A stretch of 40,115 bases of DNA from Arthrobacter sp. ov407. GTDB taxonomy: Bacteria; Actinomycetota; Actinomycetes; Actinomycetales; Micrococcaceae. Both the position numbers and the translations under genes were made by a program. The stretch covers positions 1-40,115 of the forward strand of contig NZ_FNGD01000022.1 of the NCBI RefSeq assembly GCF_900102895.1, written 5' to 3'. Position 1 is the stretch's first letter. Each line of letters starts with the position of its first letter. Below, in pieces: positions 32,304-40,115 of the stretch. The notes under the pieces were generated by a model. It worked only from the letters and a program-made list of their open reading frames with translations, was not told the origin of the DNA and made no database searches.

Positions 32304-34718
32304 ATGACCTCGCAACGGCTCACAGACGACGACTACGCAGTGCTGAAAGCTGAAGTCCTACGGATGGACCCTGACGGCGACGTCGTGAGCCTGGATCTAG
32401 TGGCCAATACCCTTCAGTACGCGTCCGACATCAAGTGCCATGAATCGATCACCGCCTTGGCAGGTGAAGAAATTGTCCGCGCCTATGTTGTTACCTGGCT
32501 TGTCACCGTAGGCGGCTATCCCACGTCGCGCTTGGAGCTTGAGAAGCGCTATAGCTACGGCCGCAATGGGCAAGGGGAACTCGACATCAGGATCGCGCAG
32601 TTGGAGGGCGATACCGCCTACGCGCTGATCGAAATCAAGCAGCCCCACGAGTACAGAGGCGAAACAGACCCGGTAATTAACGGGCAACTCTTCGCATATG
32701 CGGGAACCGAAGCTGATACGCAAGTTGTGAGCCTAATGACCGTTGGCATCAATGCCGAGCGCGCTCCTTTCGTTCGGTCGGTCACCATCGACTTCGTGGC
32801 CCACAGCCACTTCGACGCATGGGTAGCCGCCAAACGTCCGCATCGAGAAGACTTCCCGACCAACTACGACCGAGCTGTTGTTGAACCCTATGCGAAGGGC
32901 AGTGACAACGACCTTTCTAAGGGCCTCAGCGCTTCAATACTCGATAACCGTCGAAAAGTGCTTCACAACCGCTTATGGGGCGGGGGAAACGATGACAACC
33001 TCATATATGGCTGGCTGGTGAAGTTCTTTCTTTCGAAGATTCACGATGAGCAATCCACCGAAGACGGCGAAGAATACAAAGTTCAGGTTCTTCACGTGAA
33101 CTCTCGGAAGGAACCTGCACGTACTACTGTCGAACGGCTAGACGTAGTCTGGCAGGAGGCCTATCGGAAGTTCCTCAACCCTGAGACGACGAACCAAGCG
33201 TCGCCTTCGGTTCGCCATCCGAACCAATCTGCAGGGACTCTGGGCGGTGGGTTGTTCTCCGATGCGGACATCGCGTGGGTCGTCGAAACAATGCAGAGCA
33301 TCTCCCTCACCTCGGCTGGGAAGGCCAGTGGCGACTTGCTGGGCGGATTCTTCGAAGCCATCACCCGGGAGGGTTTTAAGCAATCAAAGGGATTGTTCTT
33401 CACTCACTTCAACATCGCCGCGTTCATGGTTGAAGCGATGAACTTGCGGCAGATGGCTGAGGAATACCTCCGAGACACAAGTAAGGCTACTGGCAACAGG
33501 CTGCCTTACATTATGGACCCAAGCGCAGGCTCCGGGACGTTCCTTCTAGCGGCCATGCATGCGGTCACATCCCATCTTGGTGAGAAACGCGCATCTTTGG
33601 GATCGAATGACGATCGTCGAAAAGAGCTGAACCGCTGGCTGCCAACTGAGAACCCAAACCAGTGGGCATCCACGTTCCTCTATGGAATCGAGAAGCGGGA
33701 AGACTTGGCCGTTTCTACTAAGGTCAACATGGTCCTTCACCAGGACGGCAGTACTCACGTTTACAACGATGACGCGATTTCTCCTTTGGCGGACATCGCG
33801 AAACGCCACGGTGAGCCGAAGCTGAACAGTAGTGCGCTGGCGAGCGATGCCTACTACAGCAAACATGTCAGCGAAACCATGGATGCGATCATCACGAACC
33901 CGCCTTTCAGCGTGAGTCTGGATGGCGAGGTGCTGAACACGCTCGCAGCCACTTTCGAATTGGCAGGGGAAAGCAATTCCGAGAACCTCTTCGTGGAACG
34001 CTGGTATCAGCTTCTCAAGCCAGGAGGACGACTGGCAGCTGTCATGCCAGAGAGCACGTTCTCAACTGCCGAAAATGCTCGTGTGCGAAGGTTCATAATG
34101 GCTCACTTCAACATTCGTGCAATTGTCGCCTTGCCGCCGCACGCCTTCCAGCCCTGGACGCCTACTCGCACTAGCATCTTGCTGGCTCAGAAAAAGTCTC
34201 CGGAAGAAGAGACCGCTTGGGCCGCCGTGTACAAGCCTGCCGCGGCCAGCATGAATGCCGCGAGCCGAGAGGCCGCAAAGAAGCTGGCACGGGTGAAGAA
34301 GCCCCTCCGTAACGATGGAGAGTCGAAAACACTGGAAGTTGCCCATGAACTTGTCGACCTCATGGCAACTCTCGGTGTGATCGCTCCAGCCTTGGCTTCC
34401 GCGGGAGACGCGGAACCCTGGACCAAGGAAGTAGCTACACAACTTGCTTCCGTTGACCCGGAACACATTGCTTTCGCTAAGGCGGTCGAAGTAACGATGC
34501 CGGGCGCTGGCTATGTCGGCCTGGCCGTTTCGGACATAGGTTACAAGAGGACAAAGCGAGGCGAATCAAATCGCCGCAATGATCTCTTCGTCGGCAAGGA
34601 CACCCAGGGTGAAGCGCTGCGAAACCTTAACGACTACCCAGTCGGATGGACCTTAGAGGTCACAGATGATGGGACCGACGCGCTGTCCGTGCTCAGGAAG
34701 GCAAACCTGTGGTCCTAG
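32304..34718 (+). CDS. Bifunctional nuclease-adenine methyltransferase (BcgI-like/type I M with fused HSDR_N)
   Basis: The 804-residue protein starts MTSQRLTDDDYAVLKAEVLR; the frame is open to 32097 but that part lacks coding character. Residues 50-120 form an HSDR_N-like PD-(D/E)XK nuclease: GQGELDIRIAQ (Asp near 93) and AYALIEIKQPHEY (ExK near 110-112). Residues 330-640 are an HsdM-type gamma N6-adenine methylase: FFTHFNIAAFMVEAM, DPSAGSGTFLLAA (about 404) and ITNPPFSVSL (NPPF about 531). No helicase motor gene exists nearby. A nuclease-methylase fusion with a separate S subunit matches type IIB enzymes such as BcgI. It overlaps the S gene by 10 nt. Confidence 0.88.
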   Translation: MTSQRLTDDDYAVLKAEVLRMDPDGDVVSLDLVANTLQYASDIKCHESITALAGEEIVRAYVVTWLVTVGGYPTSRLELEKRYSYGRNGQGELDIRIAQLEGDTAYALIEIKQPHEYRGETDPVINGQLFAYAGTEADTQVVSLMTVGINAERAPFVRSVTIDFVAHSHFDAWVAAKRPHREDFPTNYDRAVVEPYAKGSDNDLSKGLSASILDNRRKVLHNRLWGGGNDDNLIYGWLVKFFLSKIHDEQSTEDGEEYKVQVLHVNSRKEPARTTVERLDVVWQEAYRKFLNPETTNQASPSVRHPNQSAGTLGGGLFSDADIAWVVETMQSISLTSAGKASGDLLGGFFEAITREGFKQSKGLFFTHFNIAAFMVEAMNLRQMAEEYLRDTSKATGNRLPYIMDPSAGSGTFLLAAMHAVTSHLGEKRASLGSNDDRRKELNRWLPTENPNQWASTFLYGIEKREDLAVSTKVNMVLHQDGSTHVYNDDAISPLADIAKRHGEPKLNSSALASDAYYSKHVSETMDAIITNPPFSVSLDGEVLNTLAATFELAGESNSENLFVERWYQLLKPGGRLAAVMPESTFSTAENARVRRFIMAHFNIRAIVALPPHAFQPWTPTRTSILLAQKKSPEEETAWAAVYKPAAASMNAASREAAKKLARVKKPLRNDGESKTLEVAHELVDLMATLGVIAPALASAGDAEPWTKEVATQLASVDPEHIAFAKAVEVTMPGAGYVGLAVSDIGYKRTKRGESNRRNDLFVGKDTQGEALRNLNDYPVGWTLEVTDDGTDALSVLRKANLWS

Positions 34719-36262
34719 ATCCCATAACCGTCAAATTGAGCATGGTTACGGGTTCGTTGGCCAATCGCCTCGACTACCGATACCACTTGATGGCCAAGCA
34801 AACGACCCCAATACTAGGCGCCTTAGTCGACCCTGTCCGTCTCGAGACTTTGGTACGGCAGATGTCGAATGGGTCAAATCTTCCCGCTACTTACTACTGC
34901 GACGATGTCGAGGACGCAGAAGCTCTTTATGTTTCCGTGGCATCTTTGTCGCAATTCCTACTCGACGAGGAACGCAGCCAGGCCATCAGAATTCCTGGAA
35001 AAAAATCCGGGGCCGGTAGCAAGCAGCTGGCAAGTCTAGCTGCGGCAGCCAACGAAGTGCTTATCACACGCTCAGGTACACCTGGCATTGCTTATCCTTG
35101 CTCCGCCTCGGAAGACGGCAGTCTTCCCGTCGTGCCGAGCGGTTTTCTAGTGCGACTGAGTCTTCAAGAGGGCGTTGACGCCCATTACATGGCGGCCATT
35201 CTCAATCATCCGATTTGGCGGATTACCACCACGGCGCTCTCGGCTGGCAAACGACAGGACAACATCAGCCAGCCGAGCCTAGCGTCGGTACCTATGCCGA
35301 GGTTGGGCGACGATGCACGGGCGGCCATTGCGGACGGCTATCGTCTTGCGATGGACAGGCTCGATGCGCTGGCCTTGGAGCGCACGGTGTTCGCGGAAAA
35401 ATGCGATGAGATTCTGGCTAAGTTGATTGGCCTGCCGAGGCCTGACATATCGTCTCCGCCCCTCGCCCAAACGACGGTCTCGCTTCAATCGGTTGCAGCG
35501 AGAAGGGACGTGAGGATTGATCACCGGCTTCACAATCCAGCTCTGGCAAAGAATATGAGCACGCTCGCTCTTCACTCGCCCGGGCGCCTTGTTTCCGTCA
35601 TGACCGAGGCACCAATTCGTCGCGGTCAACCTGCTCTTCCAAAAGATGTAGAGGTCGATGCTGAAACTCCCGTGGTCATTGCCACATCAACCATTCAAGA
35701 TGGGCAGGTCGTTGAATCGCTCATGAAGGCGACGACCACCGAGACGGTTGATTCAAGTCCCCTGCGTGTCGGTGACCTCTTGATAGCCATGGACGGCGAC
35801 GGTTCCCTCGGCAAGGCGTCCGTTTTCGATCTGCCAGACACTCCTGCAACTACTGATTCCCACGTTGCCGTTCTCCGCCTAACGGAATCAGAAACCCTCC
35901 CATATGCTGTTGCATGCTTCCTAAATAGCAATTGGGGCAGGATGCAGACCAACGGGCTCATGACCGGTGCCACAGGTCAGACGCAGCTGTCGTCTGGAGA
36001 TCTTGAATCGGTCAAACTGCCGGAGCGGCTCGTCGTCGACGCCAAAGCAGTAGCCGAAGAATACAAGGAAACGGTTCTTGCCTATGAGCCGAAGGTCGTC
36101 AAGGCTCGTCGAATCATCTGTGAAAACGCGGCAAGTGTCAGCCGCATTTTGATCGACGCGGGCGCCCTGCGGGTTCCGAAGGAGACCGAAGACTGGCTTT
36201 GTGATGCGAGTGCTCTCTTTGATTTCCTCGCGATTGTTTATCCATCCGTGCGGAACAAATGA
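34709..36262 (+). CDS. Specificity (S) subunit with two target recognition domains
   Basis: The 517-residue protein starts GTG 34709, inside the end of the methylase gene. The first half contains VSVASLSQFLLDEER, EVLITRSGTPGIAYPCSA, HYMAAILNHPIWRITTTALS and GKRQDNISQPSLASVPMPRL, the classical type I S pattern (TRD 1). A conserved coiled-coil spacer follows (AAIADGYRLAMDRLDALALE, near 205-235). The second half repeats the plan with LRVGDLLIAMDGDGSLGKAS and ATGQTQLSSGDLESVKLPER (TRD 2). Two TRDs imply a bipartite recognition sequence. It should form a complex with the preceding protein and direct both cutting and protection. Confidence 0.9.
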   Translation: MVLDPITVKLSMVTGSLANRLDYRYHLMAKQTTPILGALVDPVRLETLVRQMSNGSNLPATYYCDDVEDAEALYVSVASLSQFLLDEERSQAIRIPGKKSGAGSKQLASLAAAANEVLITRSGTPGIAYPCSASEDGSLPVVPSGFLVRLSLQEGVDAHYMAAILNHPIWRITTTALSAGKRQDNISQPSLASVPMPRLGDDARAAIADGYRLAMDRLDALALERTVFAEKCDEILAKLIGLPRPDISSPPLAQTTVSLQSVAARRDVRIDHRLHNPALAKNMSTLALHSPGRLVSVMTEAPIRRGQPALPKDVEVDAETPVVIATSTIQDGQVVESLMKATTTETVDSSPLRVGDLLIAMDGDGSLGKASVFDLPDTPATTDSHVAVLRLTESETLPYAVACFLNSNWGRMQTNGLMTGATGQTQLSSGDLESVKLPERLVVDAKAVAEEYKETVLAYEPKVVKARRIICENAASVSRILIDAGALRVPKETEDWLCDASALFDFLAIVYPSVRNK

Positions 36263-36473
36263 ACCACTCCTCACTGCGCCGGACGGCCATGGCCCGACAA
36301 CGTCTAAGCAGGTCGGACTGCGGGAGTAGACCGCCCACAGGTGTCGCCGATGTGTATCAGGCGTGAGTCATGAATCTTCAAACCGGCGTCCCAGCTCGCT
36401 GAAAAGCTTGGATCTGTACGTCGCCGGGCCTAACCCGGGTTTCATCCCCGTCTCTCGGCTCGGGGCTGTGACG

Positions 36474-38150
36474 TCAACCCAGAAAGTGAATCAGTTGAGC
36501 GTCGCGGTGCACTTCGCTAACGGCTTCAAAAAGCTCCTTCAGCCACTCCCGGGGAGAGGGTAGCCCGGCCTGAAGGGCGATCAGCGGGGCCAAACTCTGA
36601 AAGGTGAGTGCTGCTCCTATGCAGGCAGTATCTATCGACAGTGCAGTCATTTCGTGACTCAGAGCGGGGTTCCCAGTCTTTGGGTCGAGCCTGGCAACCG
36701 AATGTAGTAGGCCCAGGGGCGTCGCATGGGCTGCTTGAGTAAGCAGCTTGTACGCGAGGTCACCCCAGTTCGGCTCTGCGACGCCGAGAGCCAACGCGCT
36801 TAGATGTATTTTCGGTGATGGAGGCCGGCTGCGTATTTCATTGGTGGGTGTTCGCCTTGTATCCACGGCGAAGTCACTTCGCCCCAACGGATAAAGGAGG
36901 TCCTCCACTGCCCAGGTAGATGAAGTCCGGGTCAGCAGCTTTTGCTCTAGCGCCTTTTTTCGATCTGTAGCATCGTCCATAACTGCAACATATCGGGCAA
37001 GGAGTTCTTCATCAGAAGGATCTGCAGACCGCCAAGACAGCTCCGACCCTTGTTCCAAGAGCATGCGCGCTCCAGTAGGCGCCATAAGTGGAGAGCAGTC
37101 GCCATAGGTGCTCCGGAGGGTCAGCATCAGGAGGCCCCGCGCTGTGAGGTACGGCAAGGCTGTCGTCAGATTAGTTTCACTGCCGGAACCGCCAAAAGGG
37201 TTGGGGGCTTCGTTGGCTAGATGCCACACTCGCTCAGCCTTGTCACGCAGCCCTTCGAGAAGGACTTCGAAAAGGAAGGGGGGCTCTTTCTCAAGCCATG
37301 AAGCTGTCGACGAAGCAGATCGCGACGGACTCATGTCTTGCACCAACTTTTCGCGGCCCAATCTGGGCAGAACGTCAAGATCGTGTACGGCTGTGGCTGT
37401 GGCAACGAGGTCGAGGACCACTGGCTCATAATTGAAACCCCGGAGCGATGCAAGGGACAGGCCGGATGACTGTGCGAGGACCGCAGCAAAAATTCGCGAC
37501 GGACGAACGCCAAGTTCCGTTGGTTGAGGCGCAACCGTCAGCCAAGTCGCCGCGTAGTTTACGTGGGAGCACATGCTGAGGACATCTGTTACTGGTGCCG
37601 GTAGCGCGGTGATCCGCTCGACTGTTGAGGGTGCCTTACTGGAAAGGGCTGACTGGAGGTTGGGCAAAGCAGGCCCTGCGGCGGCATCCGCGTAGCGCGT
37701 ATCTGCTAGCGGATTGTTCCAGCGGGCAACGTTTGGAACACAAAGCCCGCTTTCAATGATGGACTGGGCGATGTTCTCACGCTCAAGTGCAAGTGTTGCA
37801 GTCCGGGGCTCTTCGGTCTCCGCACGGGACGCGTACCAATGCTCAGCGGCAGCACTCTCCACGAGGGAACGGCCCAGAGCGCCGGCGAGCAGAGCGGATT
37901 CTCCTTGGCGCAGGAGGCTATAAACGTCATCGCCTCTAAAGACTCCGGCAAGCTGCCCGAGATTTGATAGAAGCGTTTCCAGATTGTCTTTTTCATCTTC
38001 GAGTGGGAGATTAGCGTCTGCCCTGGTTACTACGTGGTCCAGTGCCACTACGTAACCCGGGGGCGCTTGGACATTGCAGTCAAGTGGAAGGGCATCGCTC
38101 ACAGACAGAATCCTAGTAGGCGCCCGCTGGGATTCGCCTCCCGCGGCCAT
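36474..38150 (-). CDS. 558-aa protein of unknown function in the defence island
   Basis: The protein is soluble and mostly helical, with no membrane segment, P-loop or nuclease motif that I can see. Notable stretches are LAGALGRSLVESAAAEHWYA, IHLSALALGVAEPNWGDLAY and ITALPAPVTDVLSMCSHVNY. The LVExAAxxxWY pattern occurs in uncharacterised actinobacterial helical proteins; this is only a weak link. It converges with the S gene and lies 47 bp after the broken endonuclease gene in the same direction, so the two may have been an operon. ATG 38150 lacks a ribosome binding site and the start is uncertain. Its intact 558 codons beside decayed genes suggest it is still used. Confidence 0.7.
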   Translation of the reverse strand: MAAGGESQRAPTRILSVSDALPLDCNVQAPPGYVVALDHVVTRADANLPLEDEKDNLETLLSNLGQLAGVFRGDDVYSLLRQGESALLAGALGRSLVESAAAEHWYASRAETEEPRTATLALERENIAQSIIESGLCVPNVARWNNPLADTRYADAAAGPALPNLQSALSSKAPSTVERITALPAPVTDVLSMCSHVNYAATWLTVAPQPTELGVRPSRIFAAVLAQSSGLSLASLRGFNYEPVVLDLVATATAVHDLDVLPRLGREKLVQDMSPSRSASSTASWLEKEPPFLFEVLLEGLRDKAERVWHLANEAPNPFGGSGSETNLTTALPYLTARGLLMLTLRSTYGDCSPLMAPTGARMLLEQGSELSWRSADPSDEELLARYVAVMDDATDRKKALEQKLLTRTSSTWAVEDLLYPLGRSDFAVDTRRTPTNEIRSRPPSPKIHLSALALGVAEPNWGDLAYKLLTQAAHATPLGLLHSVARLDPKTGNPALSHEMTALSIDTACIGAALTFQSLAPLIALQAGLPSPREWLKELFEAVSEVHRDAQLIHFLG

Positions 38151-38197
38151 TCGGACGGGGTGAGCCGTCAGCGCTCCGGCGCCGCCGACGCGTGGGC

Positions 38198-39221
38198 CTA
38201 AATTGGTTCGCCCACGGGCAGGAAACAGCTCCCGGTTTCGTTGGCGTGCCGCTTCTTGGCCCGCAAGAGATCGTCGAGACGGAAACGGCCGTCCAGGACA
38301 GCGAACAAGTCCACTCCGTCGACGGTTATGAAGGGAGTCGAGCGCGAGTAAGTGTCCTTGAATCCAGCGGAGAAGCCGTTGGTGCTGACGAACAGGCCCA
38401 ACCCGTTCTTCCTAGCGCGTGACACCTTCGTGGCGAAGATGTCAGCGGTAGCTCTCTCGACGGGAGCGGCTGTCCACTTAGCCTCAACGATGTAATCGTC
38501 GCTGTCGAAGCTGATAGCGCCATCGATGTGGTCGGAGTTCACGGTGTAGTCCATGCGAGGCTCAAAATCGTATGAGTCAAACAACCGGATGAGAAGCTTT
38601 TCGAACATGATGCCCCGTTTTGGGGGTTCGCCTCATTGTGGAGGTCCAGGAACTCTTGCTTCAGTGTGGCTAGATCCTGAGCTGCCCGCTCGTGAGCACG
38701 GGCAGAGGTTCGCCGCGCTTCAGCGTCGGCTTGCATCCTCTTGGCCTCTGCACTGTCCACAGCCAAGGGCGCGACGATCCTTGCGAGCCTGGCGACTGCA
38801 TCCTTGGCTGCTGCGAGAAGGTCCGGGCGATCCTTGGCTGCACGGACATCTGGGAATCCTGAATGGCACCGATCTCCAGCATCAGGGACAGCGTAAGGTC
38901 CCGGTACCTAAGCTCCTTCAGTGCGAGGCGGTCAACCAGTTCGTGGGCGACAGAGCGCTTCGTCTCGTCAAATGGCAGGCCAACCAGAAGTTCCGGAGCG
39001 TCACGGAGACAAAGCTGTACGTAGCGTTGGAACGTCTTCCTATGCCAATAAATTTTGGCCAGCGCGTCAGCCAGAGCGTCGTAGGCTTCTGCTGGCAGCG
39101 GCTTCACAAACCCTTTGATGGCTTCAATGGTGCGATCTTGCTGAAGATCGCCCGGTGACGAAAAAGTGACGAACACGCCGGGAAAGCATCGAAATTGCAG
39201 GGAACGCTCAGGAATGTTCAT
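38198..39221 (-). pseudogene. Mrr-like restriction endonuclease gene, two frameshifts
   Basis: Three frames in order form one protein of about 340 residues. The first (39221-38860) runs MNIPERSLQFRCFPGVFVTF to LSLMLEIGAIQDS. The second continues GFPDVRAAKDRPDLLAAAKD through VDSAEAKRMQADAEARRTSA, a coiled coil, to LHNEANPQ. The third is MFEKLLIRLFDSYDFEPRMD, then the nuclease core DHIDGAISFDSDDYIVEAKW (D and ExK) and GLGLFVSTNGFS. The breaks lie at about 38852-38866 and in AAAA at 38618-38621, where one more A gives the family's NPQKRGIMFEKLL. The last frame alone (ATG 38608, 136 residues) could still make the nuclease domain. Confidence 0.8.
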
Positions 39222-39243
39222 TTGTCAAGGACTAGTAAGAGAA

Positions 39244-39270
39244 CCCCCGGAAATCCTTGATTTCCGGGGG
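39244..39270 (-). terminator. 11-bp hairpin after a tRNA fragment
   Basis: A perfect stem CCCCCGGAAAT-5-ATTTCCGGGGG is followed on the minus strand by TTCTCTTAC. Its position just downstream of the tRNA 3' end fits a tRNA gene terminator carried along with the fragment. Confidence 0.75.
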
Positions 39271-39280
39271 TGCTTCCCGA

Positions 39281-39327
39281 GCTTCCTGCCAGAATCGAAC
39301 TGGCGACCTTCTCATTACGAGAGAGAA
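39281..39327 (-). other. tRNA-Thr(CGT) 3'-half fragment (probable attachment site)
   Basis: The complement reads TTCTCTCTCGTAATGAGAAG (anticodon arm, CGT at 39317-39319), GTC, then a perfect T arm GCCAG-TTCGATT-CTGGC and acceptor strand AGGAAGC. Upstream, where the D arm and 5' acceptor strand should be, the sequence is unrelated (TTTTTTGG on the plus strand). The break inside the anticodon stem is typical of integration cores of tyrosine-recombinase elements. It marks an island end. Confidence 0.85.
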
Positions 39328-39491
39328 GGTTTTTTGGACAGCGGCACATCCGAAGCCGATGGGGGCGTTGACCCGAAGATCGTTACAGACTTCGGCCGCT
39401 ACCTGCTGAGGAGCGCCAGAGCCCCGAAATCCCCTAACTCCGGGACTGACTGTGTGCTTAACGGACTAGCGTCTTCACTCGCAAGCCCGGG
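39328..39491. other. Short intergenic stretch next to the tRNA fragment
   Basis: No gene is seen here; it separates the tRNA fragment from the gene fragment beginning at 39492. Confidence 0.4.
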
Positions 39492-40015
39492 TCACCCGTC
39501 CGAATCTTCAGCTAGTCCTTCGCCAGAATCTCCTTCGTAGTCTGCATCGGGCTCCCAGTCATCTAAGTCTAAAAGCGATAACTGTGGGAGTCTCTTGGGC
39601 GAGTTAGCGGCATATGATGGCGTTCGTTTTCCGGTGGATTCAAGACTCGGGGGCCTGCTGTTAGCAGCGTCGGCCACTGTAGGTGGAGTAGACGGTTCCT
39701 CCCCCAGCAGCACTCGACGAGCGTGGTCTCGAAACCTAGGGTCGAGACCACAAACGCTTGTAACGAAACCGCATACATCTGCCGCAAGCTTTGCGGCGAT
39801 TGGATCAAAGACTCCCGGTTTGAGTGCTCGAGGGATTGGCACTACGTTCGCCGCCGTAGCGAAAGCGGTAGCCACTTCGATATACGAAGGGAGGTTTGGA
39901 GATGCTGCGGACGCTTTAGAAGTCGGGTAATCAATTCGAGCATAGGCCGAAAGTAGGCGGGCAAGTGGTCCATCTCAGGCGTGCCTGCCGGACGTGCATG
40001 GTTTAGGAGTGCAGC
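39492..40015 (-). pseudogene. Gene fragment cut by an IS element and frameshifted
   Basis: The minus-strand frame reads RLLSAYARIDYPTSKASAAS, then YIEVATAFATAANVVPIPRA and VFDPIAAKLAADVCGFVTSV, ending in an acidic tail. Upstream, in the next frame, AALLNHARPAGTPEMDHLP continues it, and one added G at about 39962 would join the two as MDHLARLLSAYAR. The 5' part is replaced by the IS at 40016. It is conserved-looking but I do not recognise the family. The overlapping plus-strand frame is a shadow. Confidence 0.5.
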
Positions 40016-40115
40016 TGTCAGGGACTGCCCCCGGTTTTGTTGACTCCTTGACCTAGCGAGCGGGTGCTCGTGGAAGGATGTTGACCATGCCTACGGCTTA
40101 TGGGGCGGAGTTCCG
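40016..40115 (+). mobile_element. IS3-family insertion sequence, left end (continues past window)
   Basis: The probable terminal inverted repeat starts TGTCAGGGACTGCCCCCGG at 40016, begins with the TG typical of IS3 ends, and is followed by TTTTGTTGACTCC as in actinobacterial IS3-type elements. A transposase start follows 71 bp in. The right end and target duplication lie outside the window. Confidence 0.7.
40087..40115 (+). CDS. IS3-family transposase OrfA, N-terminus only
   Basis: The first nine codons read MPTAYGAEF, like the MPxxYxxEFR start of IS3-family OrfA helix-turn-helix proteins. GGAAGGA lies about 7 nt before the ATG. The gene runs off the window. Confidence 0.65.

Noticed and set aside
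39595..39930. Plus-strand frame of 111 codons
   Set aside because: Antisense to the better-supported minus-strand gene fragment at 39492-40015.

Overview
The window is chromosomal DNA from a high-GC actinobacterium of the Arthrobacter/Pseudarthrobacter group (Micrococcaceae). It opens with the 5' end of a 16S rRNA gene on the minus strand. The 16S sequence, the actinobacterial rrn leader element and the codon use of the flanking genes all fit that group. No tool was run: family names come from reading motifs, and functions are inferred.

Layout. 1-410: 16S 5' end, rrn leader and a rrn promoter, all pointing left. 780-13910: housekeeping and accessory genes. These are a pRiA4b ORF-3-like protein, a DUF1905 protein, a Phd/VapC-type toxin-antitoxin pair, a PspC miniprotein, a DMT exporter with its TetR repressor and a 38-bp perfect operator palindrome, a 57-aa membrane miniprotein, a SARP/BTAD-TPR regulator, a cold-shock protein, a TfoX-like protein, a decayed HNH gene, a small enzyme-like gene behind an almost perfect LexA (SOS) box, and a flavin monooxygenase broken by one frameshift.

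14700-39220 is a defence island. It holds an ImmA/IrrE metallopeptidase with a membrane partner, a tyrosine-recombinase remnant, and a tight three-gene operon of SNF2 helicase with a C-terminal DUF3883-like nuclease fold, a DUF1156 DNA methylase and a DUF499 ATPase. That trio matches what I recall being called Hma (helicase-methylase-ATPase). Next come a decayed Fic gene, a helicase-associated-domain protein, a GmrSD-like DUF262/DUF1524 type IV restriction enzyme opposite an XRE regulator, and a DUF6804-like membrane protein. The right part has a BcgI-like bifunctional nuclease-methylase with a separate two-TRD specificity subunit, an unknown 558-aa protein, and a frameshifted Mrr-like endonuclease gene.

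Two tRNA 3'-end fragments (26934-26966 and 39281-39327) and the integrase scar suggest repeated tRNA-targeted integration. The right edge is a further gene fragment cut by the left end of an IS3-family element.

The large defence genes are intact over long stretches, whereas the Fic, integrase, Mrr-like and monooxygenase genes carry single-base frameshifts or deletions. This suggests selection on the core systems and decay around them, although assembly indels cannot be excluded. Several genes appear to start on leaderless mRNAs, with a TAnnnT -10 box 5-7 nt before the start codon.
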